Shown: positions 19,449-29,500, counted from the first letter of the stretch. The stretch is 64,000 nt of DNA from UBA2040 sp963977135 (GCA_963977135.1 CAXBNN010000005.1:1-64000), one strand, 5' to 3'. Notes: generated by a model not told the origin, from the letters alone. Translations and numbers: made by a program.

Positions 19449-20210
19449 ATGAAATTAGTGATCTGTTTAGTTTTGGTTCTTTCTTTATCTCCTGTTGGTT
19501 TGATTGGACAAATAGTGGTGTCATATCAATATAATATTGACGTTTACAAACCTTATACATCGTTGGCACAAGACTACATGAAACTGAAACGCCCCATAGA
19601 AAGTCGTACACAATCTTTGTTTGCTTCGTATCCAATATTGAAAACAGGAAATAGTACTTTTCGATTTGGTTTAAACTATAAGCGGGTCGATCATAGTGTG
19701 AAAAACAGGGTTTTATATATTCCCGTTTATAAAATTGGAAGCCATCAGTATTCATTTGTAGGAAATTATCCAGGACAGGCGGATTTAATAAGCCGTTCTA
19801 ATTATTTTGGATTGCATTTGGATTACAATAGAATGATAGTAGATAAAGGTAATTACAAAGGAAGTGCTGGAGTAAATTCAGAACTTTATTTAGTGGAATA
19901 CTTTAAATCGGAATATATTTTTGGGACAATTGATGTAAGTGGTGCACCATTTCCAAATGAATATTCCTCTTATATGCCCTTAACTCCGTTGAATGCAAAA
20001 GAGCGTAACTTTTTCAACCCAAGCCTGTCCACTTTTTCAATTTATTATTTGAACACTTTTCAATTGGCTCAAAAGTTCAGTTTAGGATTACGTGTTAGCT
20101 TGGGCACTAACCTTTACTCCAAATGGGATCAATTCAGTCGATATGCATGGGTTGGTTTAGGTCTAGAATTGGGTTTTGGAAGGTATGAGGTTAAACAGCC
20201 TGTCGAGTAG
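19449..20210 (+). CDS. Secreted/outer-membrane hypothetical protein
   Basis: 253 aa with signal peptide (LSLSPVGLIGQ). The rest is rich in alternating aromatic/polar beta strands ending in GLGLELGFGRYEV, typical of a small outer-membrane beta-barrel. No family recognised. Co-directional and nearly abutting the lipoprotein gene. The pair lies between the real and the stray 3' end of the histidine kinase gene. Confidence 0.6.
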   Translation: MKLVICLVLVLSLSPVGLIGQIVVSYQYNIDVYKPYTSLAQDYMKLKRPIESRTQSLFASYPILKTGNSTFRFGLNYKRVDHSVKNRVLYIPVYKIGSHQYSFVGNYPGQADLISRSNYFGLHLDYNRMIVDKGNYKGSAGVNSELYLVEYFKSEYIFGTIDVSGAPFPNEYSSYMPLTPLNAKERNFFNPSLSTFSIYYLNTFQLAQKFSLGLRVSLGTNLYSKWDQFSRYAWVGLGLELGFGRYEVKQPVE

Positions 20211-20280
20211 TAAATTAATCCCTTTCTGAAGCCATCTGTTTATAATAATTAAAGAAATCTGTTTACCTTACGAATCCTGT

Positions 20281-20325
20281 CAAGCAGGTGTTGGAACAAG
20301 TTTTATTGTGCGATTGGAGAGGTAG
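20281..20325 (+). pseudogene. Stray 3' end of a sensor histidine kinase gene
   Basis: In frame from 20293 the bases encode GTSFIVRLER followed by TAG, the same ten residues and stop as the end of the kinase at 15329-18946. The DNA differs from the intact end only at synonymous positions (act/aca, gtc/gtg, gaa/gag, cgc/agg). Upstream codons lose similarity within a few residues and reach a stop at 20227. This is either the displaced original kinase tail after insertion of 18985-20210, or the relic of a second kinase gene. Confidence 0.6.
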
Positions 20326-20353
20326 AAAGTTCACACTTTTTTATGAATAGCGC

Positions 20354-20543
20354 GTGCTATTTTGGCTAAAGCCGAGAATTAGGGTTTGAATCATTTTGAA
20401 AGAGGGTTGAAACCCTCTCCAAATGATCACATTTATACAATTAATAAGATTATGTATTATCAATGGGAATGGGTTTCAACCCATTCCCATTGATAAGAGA
20501 AAATACAATTGGCTTTAGCCAAACCTACCCTCCAACATCATCA
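20354..20543. repeat. RAYT-associated structured repeat U1
   Basis: Bounded by tttggctaaagcc (20361-20373) and its exact complement ggctttagccaaa (20511-20523). Inside are hairpin A, atcattt...gagggtt-ga-aaccctc...aaatgat (20390-20427), and hairpin B, a perfect 19-bp stem with a 2-base loop (20457-20475 / 20478-20496). The right end overlaps the 3' end of the transposase gene. A second copy is at 21049-21314. Confidence 0.75.
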
Positions 20544-20983
20544 AATTTTTCAAATCCATGTTTTTCAATGAATTCATTGTATTCTTCTGTAAAAGATTTT
20601 TTTCCATGATGAGTTTCTTGGTTTCGGATGTAGTTTCGAACAGTTTCTATCATGGATTCAGAAACAGAAACAGCAAAATATTCATCTTGCCATTCAAATT
20701 TTTGGTCAGTTAATTTCGATTTATTAATCCAATAGGAAGACTCTCCTTTTATAAGTTGCATTGTTTTTTGAATGGTTTGATCCATATTCAAAGAAACCAA
20801 ACAATGACAATGGTCTGAATAGCCATTTACATAATCTATAAAAATGCCTTTTGCTTTAGAGTTCTCTTTTATATGTTGCCAAACGGCAGCTCTAATTTCT
20901 TTCGAATTTAAATAGGGAACTCTGTTTTTGGTACTCCAAACAAAATGGATGTAAACTTTTATAAATGGCATAGTAGGTTGCAA
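20525..20983 (-). CDS. REP-associated tyrosine transposase (RAYT, IS200-like Y1)
   Basis: 152 aa single-strand DNA transposase of the Y1 HUH superfamily. The HUH metal motif is H58-C-H60 (SDHCHCLVSL), with a conserved IHFVWSTKNRVPYL N-terminus; the nucleophile is Y118 (VRNYIRNQETHH). Full length with no frameshift. Unlike a classical IS200 element it is flanked by two copies of a palindromic repeat rather than by its own paired ends, which fits a RAYT that acts on REP-like repeats. The intact catalytic residues suggest it can still be active. Confidence 0.85.
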   Translation of the reverse strand: MQPTMPFIKVYIHFVWSTKNRVPYLNSKEIRAAVWQHIKENSKAKGIFIDYVNGYSDHCHCLVSLNMDQTIQKTMQLIKGESSYWINKSKLTDQKFEWQDEYFAVSVSESMIETVRNYIRNQETHHGKKSFTEEYNEFIEKHGFEKFDDVGG

Positions 20984-21048
20984 TAATCATTGTATTAAAA
21001 ATAATCAATTTAATTGGCTTCAAGCAAATATTTCATTGAAGTAGACAT

Positions 21049-21314
21049 GTGCTATTTTGGCTAAAGCCGAATTTGTAGGGTGTGTATCATTTTAAAAGAG
21101 GGTTGAAACCCTCTCCAAATGATTGTAACAAATAGAATTTTTTTGTCAATTGGAAATGATGAAGATTTGATATTTTAAGCAAATATGTTGTATGATAGAA
21201 TAAATCCAAATTGACAATTTTATTAAACTCTAAATTGGAATGAGTTTCAACCCATTCCCAATGATAAGAGAAAATACAATTGGCTTTAGCCAAACCTACT
21301 CACCAACATCATCA
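21049..21314. repeat. RAYT-associated structured repeat U2
   Basis: Second copy of U1, same orientation, bounded by tttggctaaagcc (21056-21068) and ggctttagccaaa (21282-21294). Hairpin A is conserved (21086-21123). Hairpin B is eroded (aattggaatgagtt against aacccattcccaat), and about 90 unrelated A/T-rich bases separate the two. It also keeps ccaacatcatca (21303-21314), which in U1 is the last codons of the transposase, so U2 came from a fuller copy. Confidence 0.75.
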
Positions 21315-21350
21315 CATTCCCCATTCCCAATTGAATTTCACCCCACAAAA

Positions 21351-21380
21351 AAAAGGTCGACTCACCGAGCCGACCTTTTC
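21351..21380 (-). terminator. Hairpin terminator after the 608-aa T9SS protein
   Basis: Perfect stem aaaaggtcg / cgacctttt (21351-21359, 21371-21379) followed on the minus strand by a run of eight T. Lies 20 bases beyond the stop of the next gene. Confidence 0.8.
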
Positions 21381-21399
21381 TATATCTATTAAAAGAATC

Positions 21400-23226
21400 T
21401 TATTTCTTGATCAATTTCTTCGTAACAACTCCGTCGTTAGTAGAAATGTTTACCATGTAAACACCTGCATTGAATACAGCTGAATTGATTTCGAATGAAT
21501 GTGTTCCTTTTTGAACTGTACCCATATTGTTTGAGAATACCAATTGACCAGCAACATCATAAACTGTAACGTTGATGTCTTGTGTGTTTTCCAAAGCAAA
21601 TGTTACTTCAGAATTTCCAGTTGTTGGGTTTGGATATACGCTAGTTGCAGATAAAGAACCTGTAGCTTCTTCCAATCCTAAAGATGGATCGAAGTTCAAA
21701 CGAACCCAAGGAGTGTTAGTTTGGTAGAACCAAGTAACTAAATCATCACTGTATTGAATCAAAGAAGTACCGATTAAGCTTGAACCAGCGTTTGCGATTC
21801 TCATTCCTTCGTCTGAAGAGTACATTGTAGCAAGATATGTTTCACCTGCTTGCAAAGTGTATGCATTGTCAAATTTGTAGAATTTTTCTGCATTCACCAT
21901 ATTCGCTTGTACTTGAACTGCATTTGAAGTAGCAACTACAATATAGTCATCAACAGCTGCATCATACATACGTAATTGAGCGTTTACAAAAATACCATTT
22001 GTATTTCCTGCTGGTGTACCTGTTCCAATACGAGCAAATACTCCCCAGCAATCAACTGGCGCAACGCAATCAAAAACATTACCAACTTCGAATACAGTTG
22101 CTAAATCATTATCTTGTGTCGTTCCACTTACTACGCCGTTATCTAGAGCATAGATGAAAGGAGTAACTTCGAATGAACTGCTAGCAATAGTATTGTTTCC
22201 TGGTACGTCATCAAGTGAATCATGAAAAACAGCTCCTGATGCAGTGTATGTTCCAAGTCCTGGAGGTGTAAATGATGCAGTTGTAAGTGTATCACCAATA
22301 GTCAATGGCGCGATAGAAACTGGTACACTTGAAACAGTTACTGCTCCCGGAGCAATAGTTGCATCGTATTGCGCATTTTGAATTGTGTTAATTCCATTGT
22401 TGTTAACTACCGCATGGTAAGTAACAGGTTGGATTTGACTTACTGGAACTTTCGAATATTTAACACTTAAAGATTCGTAGTAATTACCTGTAACTTGAAT
22501 GTCGTTATCTGAACTTGTCGTTAACGTTACGTCATCAATATACCATCCGTAAGCAATCCATGCATTTGCACTTGTTGAAGCAGGGAAATTAGTAGTCCAA
22601 GAAAAACGAATCCAAACTTGAGTAGCTCCAGTTAAGAAAGAAGAAAGGTTAATCGTTTTTAAATCAGGATTTGGGTAAGCAGATCCACCACTTTGACTAA
22701 GAACCGTATAGTTCAAATTGTTTCCAACTGGCACGAAAGTAATTCCATCCGTAGAAATTTGAATTTCCTGCAAGTCATTGAATCGAGCTCCATATTGTTC
22801 AAATTCTAAAATTACATTTGTTCCTACAGTTGTTAAATCAATTGAGTTCGCAGTCGTAACTGTATAAGTAACACCTGTTGCTTGTGATGGCGCAGTTGCA
22901 GTTGGGTCACCATTAGATAATTCCAGGTAGTTTCCTCCAGAAGTAGAATTTATACCTGCAGGTAATGACCACCAACCATCGACAACTGCGTCAATTGACC
23001 AACCGAATTCGTTGCTTGTTGAAGAACCGTTGTCGATTGTCCAGTTTGCAGGAGTAGTGAAGTCGTCTGCCCAAAATTGAACACCAGCGGTTTTTGCGTT
23101 AATTACTTTTTCGCTTTTCACCACATCTGTTGTAAAGTCTTTGGTGATAGCTTGTTGATATTTCTGTCCGTAGCTTGAGCTAATTCCTGCTAAAAGAAGG
23201 AAAGACAGCGTGTAAATTTTCTTCAT
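21400..23226 (-). CDS. Secreted T9SS-sorted protein with jelly-roll domain
   Basis: 608 aa. Signal peptide (ending GISSSYGQ). Residues about 50-235 form a MAM/choice-of-anchor-like jelly-roll (ANWTIDNGSS...GWSIDAVV, WIAYGWYIDDVTL). A second set of beta domains follows (about 245-355, IQPVTYHAVVNNNGI) and then a region around 370-515. The last 75 residues are a T9SS type A domain (SVYPNPTTGNSEV, ending KKLIKK). No enzymatic motif seen; probably a surface or secreted binding protein. Single gene with its own terminator. Confidence 0.85.
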   Translation of the reverse strand: MKKIYTLSFLLLAGISSSYGQKYQQAITKDFTTDVVKSEKVINAKTAGVQFWADDFTTPANWTIDNGSSTSNEFGWSIDAVVDGWWSLPAGINSTSGGNYLELSNGDPTATAPSQATGVTYTVTTANSIDLTTVGTNVILEFEQYGARFNDLQEIQISTDGITFVPVGNNLNYTVLSQSGGSAYPNPDLKTINLSSFLTGATQVWIRFSWTTNFPASTSANAWIAYGWYIDDVTLTTSSDNDIQVTGNYYESLSVKYSKVPVSQIQPVTYHAVVNNNGINTIQNAQYDATIAPGAVTVSSVPVSIAPLTIGDTLTTASFTPPGLGTYTASGAVFHDSLDDVPGNNTIASSSFEVTPFIYALDNGVVSGTTQDNDLATVFEVGNVFDCVAPVDCWGVFARIGTGTPAGNTNGIFVNAQLRMYDAAVDDYIVVATSNAVQVQANMVNAEKFYKFDNAYTLQAGETYLATMYSSDEGMRIANAGSSLIGTSLIQYSDDLVTWFYQTNTPWVRLNFDPSLGLEEATGSLSATSVYPNPTTGNSEVTFALENTQDINVTVYDVAGQLVFSNNMGTVQKGTHSFEINSAVFNAGVYMVNISTNDGVVTKKLIKK

Positions 23227-23283
23227 AATGTAAAATAATTTTTGAATTTGTAAATATATTAAAGTTTAAAGGGTTTTTCGATA

Positions 23284-24075
23284 CTATTTAGAATATTTTA
23301 GCATTTGATCTTTCAAAAAAGGTAGTTTGGCGCGTATTTCAATCAATTGATTCATTGAAAGTTGAACTGTAGAAACGGTATTTTTGTCATCCATATTGAT
23401 CATTTCATTTCCTACTGCGTCTATCGCCAATGATTCGCCTGTATAGGTCAAATCCATTTTATCTGCACCTATTCGATTTGCTGCCAAAACGTAACTTTGA
23501 TTTTCTATTGCTCTTGCTTTTACCAAGGTTTTCCAATGCTCACGACGTTTTTCTGGCCAATTGGCTACAAATAATAGAACGTCGTAGGATGCAGTTTGGT
23601 TGGAATTGTTCCATTCGTTTCTTAAAATTTCTGGAAAACGGAGGTCGTAACAGATTTGTAATTGAAACTTCCAACCCAAATAATCAACGATTACTTTTTC
23701 AGTCCCAGCTTTAAAATACAAATCTTCTTCCGCTAATCCAAAACTCTTTCGCTTGTCATAAAAAGTTAATTTACCATTTGGTTCAACAAATACACCACGA
23801 TTGTATAGGTTTCCATTGTCTTCAATGATCAAAGAGGTAAATATTGCTGCGTTCAATTTCGAGGCTTTTTCCTTGAGCCAAGCTATACTTTCACTAGTAG
23901 AAAAAGGTTCGGCCATTGCGGTATTCATCGTAAAAGCCGTTTGAAACATTTCGGGCAAGAGTATCAAATCTGTTTCTGGCAATTTGGCAAATGCTGCTTC
24001 ATACAAGGCAAAATTTGCTGCTTTATCTTCCCAAGCTTGGTCTATTTGAACGAGTGAAACGTTTATATCTTGCAT
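23284..24075 (-). CDS. Omega-amidase / nitrilase-family hydrolase (YafV-type)
   Basis: Carbon-nitrogen hydrolase, 263 aa. The Glu-Lys-Cys triad is complete: E42 (LLPEMFQTAF), K108 (FYDKRKSF), C142 (QICYDLRFPE). The LPEMF and DLRFPEI context is that of omega-amidases, which deamidate alpha-ketoglutaramate or alpha-ketosuccinamate. It overlaps the preceding aminotransferase gene by 13 bases (24063-24075), so translation is probably coupled. That pairing is the known glutamine transaminase/omega-amidase arrangement: the amidase removes the ketoglutaramate made when glutamine is the amino donor. Confidence 0.88.
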   Translation of the reverse strand: MQDINVSLVQIDQAWEDKAANFALYEAAFAKLPETDLILLPEMFQTAFTMNTAMAEPFSTSESIAWLKEKASKLNAAIFTSLIIEDNGNLYNRGVFVEPNGKLTFYDKRKSFGLAEEDLYFKAGTEKVIVDYLGWKFQLQICYDLRFPEILRNEWNNSNQTASYDVLLFVANWPEKRREHWKTLVKARAIENQSYVLAANRIGADKMDLTYTGESLAIDAVGNEMINMDDKNTVSTVQLSMNQLIEIRAKLPFLKDQMLKYSK

Positions 24076-25190
24076 AGTATTTCTGCTGATTTTTGTAAAG
24101 TAAGATCATCTTTCGCAAAGCAAAAGCGAACAATATGTTGATCCGGCGGAGTGGCATAAAACGCTGAAACTGGGATCAATGCTACACCATGTTCTTTTAC
24201 CAAGCGCTGAACGAAATCTGTATCTTTTTCTTTTGAAATTTCACTGTAATCGGCTAGTTGAAAGAAAGAACCTTCGCTAGGTAAAAAACGGAAACGACTT
24301 TCTTTCATTGCATTTTGGAACAAATCTCTTTTTGCTTGGTACATTTTACGAATCTCAGCAAAATCAGCGATTTGAGCATATTTTGCCAAAGCTTCTTGCG
24401 CGCCATTGTGAACACAGAAAACGATGAATTGATGAACTTTTTTAATTTCCACCATAAAGTTTTCTGGTGCGATGAGGTAACCTATTTTCCATCCAGTAAC
24501 ATGAAATGTTTTCCCAAAAGAGGAAACGCAAATCATTCGTTCTTTCAATATGTCGAATTGTTTTATGGAGATAAAGTCTTTCTCAAAAGTGATAAATTCA
24601 TAAACCTCATCTGAGAGAATAAGCAATTTTGGATATTTCTCACACAAGTTGATCAATTCAGAAAAATCCTCCTTCGACCACAAAGTTCCCGCCGGATTAT
24701 GTGGATTATTGATGATGAGAATTTTGGTTTTTCCATTCACTGCATCCTTTATTTTCTCCCAATCTGGACGAAAATCAAGAGACAAGTTTACTCGAACCGG
24801 TATTCCACCAGCTAAAATAACCGCTGGTTCATAACAATCGTATGATGGATCTAACTGAACCACCTCATCGTCACGATTAATCAATGCCTGAATGGCTGTA
24901 AATATTGCTTGTGTTGCACCTGCCGTAACCAATATTTCACTGTCGGGATTGTACGATTTGCCATAAGCGTTCTTATTCATTTCTGCTATCGCATTGCGCA
25001 AATTTGCAGAACCGGGCATGGGCGCATATTGATGTAAGAGACTTGAAGCCTCAATTTTCATGAAATCATTCAAGCGCTCGTCAATAGGAAAATTTGGAAA
25101 ACCTTGTGCTAAATTTATTGCCCCATATTCATTCGCCATTTTAGACATTACTGTAAAAATGGTTGTTCCAACATGCGGTAATTTAGACAT
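24063..25190 (-). CDS. Methionine/glutamine-type aminotransferase (class I, YbdL-like)
   Basis: PLP-dependent transaminase, 375 aa. PLP lysine K227 (SSFGKTFHVTGWK), NNPHNPAGTLW, SDEVYEF, and the N-terminal INLAQGFPNFP typical of the YbdL/KAT group, which transaminates 4-methylthio-2-oxobutyrate to methionine or acts on kynurenine and glutamine. The first gene of a two-gene operon with the omega-amidase; the overlap supports glutamine as amino donor and a job in methionine salvage (inference). Confidence 0.88.
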   Translation of the reverse strand: MSKLPHVGTTIFTVMSKMANEYGAINLAQGFPNFPIDERLNDFMKIEASSLLHQYAPMPGSANLRNAIAEMNKNAYGKSYNPDSEILVTAGATQAIFTAIQALINRDDEVVQLDPSYDCYEPAVILAGGIPVRVNLSLDFRPDWEKIKDAVNGKTKILIINNPHNPAGTLWSKEDFSELINLCEKYPKLLILSDEVYEFITFEKDFISIKQFDILKERMICVSSFGKTFHVTGWKIGYLIAPENFMVEIKKVHQFIVFCVHNGAQEALAKYAQIADFAEIRKMYQAKRDLFQNAMKESRFRFLPSEGSFFQLADYSEISKEKDTDFVQRLVKEHGVALIPVSAFYATPPDQHIVRFCFAKDDLTLQKSAEILCKI

Positions 25191-25288
25191 CGATACTTTT
25201 TTTCGTAAAAATAAGGAATTGATGTTTAGTTAACGAACCGTTTAATCAATGAAATCCAACAATGAATAATTTCTCGAAGTACAAAAAG

Positions 25289-25436
25289 AAAAAGTTGCAA
25301 GTTACAAGTTGTTTGCTTCGCAAAGGCAAAGTTGCAAGTTCTGTATTGAATAAAGCTATTCGAATTCATTCTATCAGAACTTGTAACTTGAAGAACGCTT
25401 CAAAGAAGTCGTTCAACTTGTAACTTGCAACTTTTT
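25289..25436. repeat. 148-bp intergenic palindrome (AACTTG-word family)
   Basis: The arms are aaaaa plus gttgcaagttacaagttg (25289-25311) and its perfect 23-base complement (25414-25436). A nested pair, caagttctg (25335-25343) and cagaacttg (25375-25383), sits inside. The same words recur at 31366-31708. The rest of the spacer 25191-25469 shows nothing else. Confidence 0.7.
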
Positions 25437-25469
25437 CTGAATTCCTATTTTTTTATTTAATTTCACCTC

Positions 25470-25718
25470 ATGAAAAAAATCCTTTTTAGCGCATTATTAT
25501 TAATTGGTTGCAACTCCGCCCCAGAAGGCTTTTGTGATTGTTTGGAGCAGGGAGAGAAATTGAACAAAGTTACAAATGAAGTGCTAAGTGGAGATTTATC
25601 CAATGCTAAAAAGGACGAATTGCTAAAAGCAAGAAAAGAAAAAGAAAAACTTTGCGCACCCTTTGTTGAGGCGAATGGAGCAGAAATGCGTGAATGGAAA
25701 AAATCTTGCGAGGATTAG
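25470..25718 (+). CDS. Small lipoprotein, hypothetical
   Basis: 82 aa. Lipoprotein signal MKKILFSALLLIGC with lipidated C14. The mature part has three further cysteines (FCDCLEQ, EKLCAPF, WKKSCED) in a helical Lys/Glu-rich chain, a pattern seen in small Bacteroidota lipoproteins of unknown function. Its stop overlaps the convergent ftsE stop by four bases. Confidence 0.65.
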   Translation: MKKILFSALLLIGCNSAPEGFCDCLEQGEKLNKVTNEVLSGDLSNAKKDELLKARKEKEKLCAPFVEANGAEMREWKKSCED

Positions 25719-26440
25719 TGAGCTGAAAATGGTGTAAAAGGATCAAAACGATCCATAGATTTTACTTCTTGAATTCCTCCATCGCGGACACGAATTATTC
25801 TTCCTGGGAATTTCTCTACCATGGACATATCATGCGTTGCCATAATAACAGCCGAATCTTCTTCGTTGGCAACTGCTCTGAGTAAAAGCATAATTTCTTC
25901 CGAAGTTTCAGAATCTAGATTACCTGTTGGCTCATCGGCAAGTATCAATTTTGGTTTGTTCAACAAAGCTCTTGCAATAGAAACTCTTTGTTGCTCTCCA
26001 CCAGATAGGGCAAATGCTTTGGTGTTCAATTTATGTTCAAGTCCAACCAACTTTAATACGTCTGTTGCTCGTGCATTCATGGCTTTTTTATCCGTCCAGC
26101 CCGTTGCTCTCATTACGAAAAACAAGTTGTCTTTAACCGATCTATCGGTCAACAATTGAAAATCTTGAAATACGATGCCTAATTTTCTGCGGAGCATAGG
26201 AATATCGTGGCGTTTTAGTTTGCGTAGGTTAAACCCTGCAACTGTACCTTCACCATCGGATAGGTTTAATTCACCGTAAAGCGTCTTTAGCAAACTACTT
26301 TTTCCAGTTCCTGTTTTTCCAATCAAATACACGAATTCTTTGTCACCAAGCTCAAAGTCAATGTTTTCTAACACTAGCTCTCTTTGCTGGTAAATCTTAC
26401 CTTGATGTATTTTTATTACCTTTGGTTCATCCGTCTCCAT
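25715..26440 (-). CDS. ftsE: Cell division ATP-binding protein FtsE
   Basis: ATPase of the FtsEX complex at the division site, which activates cell-wall hydrolases. 241 aa from the ATG at 26440 (METDEPKV). Walker A GKTGTGKSS, Q-loop FQDFQLLTDRSVKDNL, signature LSGGEQQRVSIARAL, Walker B KLILADEPTGNLD, switch His in MATHDMSM. An in-frame upstream extension to 26722 is rejected: it adds 94 residues without homology and runs past the divergent TPR gene's promoter region. ftsX is not adjacent here. Divergent from the TPR gene at 26575. Confidence 0.9.
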   Translation of the reverse strand: METDEPKVIKIHQGKIYQQRELVLENIDFELGDKEFVYLIGKTGTGKSSLLKTLYGELNLSDGEGTVAGFNLRKLKRHDIPMLRRKLGIVFQDFQLLTDRSVKDNLFFVMRATGWTDKKAMNARATDVLKLVGLEHKLNTKAFALSGGEQQRVSIARALLNKPKLILADEPTGNLDSETSEEIMLLLRAVANEEDSAVIMATHDMSMVEKFPGRIIRVRDGGIQEVKSMDRFDPFTPFSAH

Positions 26441-26574
26441 CGGTGTAAAGTTGAGGTTTTTGAATTGGAAATAATGTCGTGTAGATGAAATAATCTCAAC
26501 AGCATTGCGTTTAAAACTTTTAAAGAAGACAACGACACTTGCGGGGGATTGACTTACCTTTATTCGTTTAAAAT

Positions 26575-29500
26575 ATGGGTGCAATGCGCAAAATACTTTT
26601 TGTATATCTTCTTCTCTCATGTAGCTCAGTTTGGGCGCAAACTTCCGATAAATACAACAGTATTTACGCGCCATTTTATCGTGCGGAAGAATTGTTTTTG
26701 AAAGAGCAATATGCCGCTGCACGAAAAGAATTTCACGATTTTACTGTAGGATTCGAACAAAAAAATGATCCTTACTACGTAAAAGCTCGTTATTACGAAG
26801 GGCTTTCAGCATTGGAATTGTACCAAAATGATGGTGTAAAACTGTTGGAAGAATTCAATAGAAACTACCCAGAGAGCATCTATAAAAACTTAATTTTCTT
26901 CCGTTTAGGGAAATATTTTTATCAAAAGAAGAAGTATGAGGATGTTGTTTATTGGTTCGACCAATTAGCAGCTTCTGATGTCGAAGATGATGATAGAGAG
27001 GAATTTTATTTCAAATTGGGCTATGCTCATTTTGACTTAAATAACATGGTTACAGCAAGAAGTGCTTTCCATGAAGTGAAAGATAGTCCTTCGCAATATG
27101 GTCCGCCGTCACTTTACTATTATTCGCACATCGCCTATCTTTTTAGCTCGTACCAAACAGCCTTAGATGGTTTTGAGAAATTGCGCACAGACCCTAAATT
27201 TTCTGTAATTGCTCCGTATTACATTGCTCAGATTTACTACTTGCAAGGCAGATATCAAGAAGTGACTGAAATAGCGCCAAGTCTTTTAGATTCGGTGGAT
27301 GTTGCCAATGAAAAAGACATTAATTTATTGGTTGGTGATGCTTACTATCGTGTTGGAAAATACGATGAAGCAGTTCCTTATCTTGAGAAATATAATGAGA
27401 AAACGAAAACCACTCGTCAAGAAGATTATGCCCTAGCTTACTGTTATTTCCAAAGTAAAGCATACGAAAATGCCATTAAGTTTTTTGACAGAACAACTAG
27501 GGTAAAAGATACTCTTGCTCAAGTGGCTTCCTACCAAATAGGAGAATGCTATTTACATTTGAAACAACCTGCTCCAGCGCGTTCAGCTTTTGAACAAGCG
27601 GCAAGTATGAGTTTCCGCTCGGATGTAAAAGAAGATGCATTGTATCAATTCGCGGTTCTTTCTTACAAATTGGATTTGAATCCTTACGATGAAGCAGTGC
27701 TTGCAATGGAACGGTATTTAAACGAATACCCAAATTCTTTGCGAAAAAATGAAATCTATCAATACCTCGTTAATTGTTACACAACGACAAATAATTACGG
27801 TAAGGCTCTCCAGTCATTGGATAAAATAGGCAGTAAGGATATTCGTTTGAAATCTGTCTACCAAATCATTTCTTTCAATGCAGGAGTAGAGCAATATCAA
27901 AAAGCCAATTATGACGAAGCGATTCGCCTTTTCGGACTAGTTGACAAATACGATATAGATTTAGTGTTGAGCGGTAAGGCAAAATTTTGGTCGGGCGACG
28001 CGAGTTACCAAAAGAAAAATTATCGCACAGCTATTCAGCAATACAGAACATTCCTTACTTCTTCAGGTATTTCTGATACTCGAATGAAAGCAGATGCGTA
28101 TTACAATATAGGATATGCAAACCTTGAGCTTCGCGATACTTTGCAAGCAATAGAGTCGTTTAAACTCTATACGCAACAATCCAATTTGATCAATAAAACC
28201 AAAATGGCCGACGCATTTATGCGAATTGGTGATGGTTATTATTCGACACGTCAAAATGAACCAGCAGTGGCGGCCTACAAAAGTGCAGTTGCGCTAAAAG
28301 CTGGAGCAGAAGATCAAGGATTGTTTTATTTGGGTAAAACTTATGGTTACATGGACAAAGGCACTGATAAAATCAGAGTTCTTTCGGACATAGTAAACAA
28401 TTATCCTCAATCAAAATATGTTCAGATTTCAATTCAAGAAATTGCGTCAACGTATAAAGGTCAATCCGATTACAACCAAGCGTTGAAGTATTACGAGCAA
28501 ATTATAACAGATTACCCTAACTCGTTAATAGTTAAAGAAGCGATGGTGGAAATAGCGGATATCTACTATAAAAAAGGTGATTATGCTCGTTCCGAAAGTG
28601 AATACAAGAAGGTTCTTAGTAAATACAGTAAAGACCGATTGATTTGTGAAGCAGGAGGAAAAGGATTGCTAGATGTTTATCGCGCCATGAAACAACCAGA
28701 GAAATTGCAAGCAGTGATTGATCAATATCCTTGCGCTAATCTTTCTTCAGATGAACAAGAAGAATTGTTTTATTCTCCTGCATTCGAACTGTATCGTGAT
28801 AGCAACTTTACATCGGCAATTCCACAAATTGTGAAGTACCTAGAAAAATACCCAACAGGGAAGTATAGTCCTGAAATGAAGATATACTTAGGCGATTGTT
28901 ACGATAGAACTGGCGACGAAGCTCAAGCAATGCGTATTTACCAAGAAGCCCTAGAAGGTCCAAACAATGGTTTTACAGAATACGCTGCCTTGAAAGTTTC
29001 GAAATACTTGTACAACGAAGGGAAGTATTCAGAAGCATTACCGTATTATCTTAAACTAGAAGAAGTTTCTTCAAAACCTGAAGTTATTTATAACGCTCGT
29101 TTGGGAATCATGCGTTCATCTTTCTTGGTTGAAAACTGGTTGGAAGCGTCGACATACGCTGAAAAGATATTGAAGAGTTCTCAGATCAATACAGGCATCC
29201 GTTTGGAAGCTGAGTATGCAAAAGGAATGTCGCTTTATCGTTTGAATGATTACAACGGTGCATTGGAACCTTTGACATGGATTTCGAAAAATACAACGAC
29301 AATAATGGGTGCTGAGGCAAAATATACCATTGCTGAATTGTACTACAAAAAAGGTGATTATGTAAATGCTGATAAAGAAGTTCGCGCTATACAGAAAATG
29401 AAACCTATGTACAATTATTGGGTAGCAAAAGCACTTCTATTGGAAACGCGAATTTTAATGGTGAAACCGGATTTAGTTCAAGCGGAGCAAACATTGAAAT

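Noticed and set aside
26441..26722. 94-residue N-terminal extension of FtsE
   Set aside because: FtsE begins a few residues before its Walker region; the extension has no homology-like content and covers the divergent promoter space.
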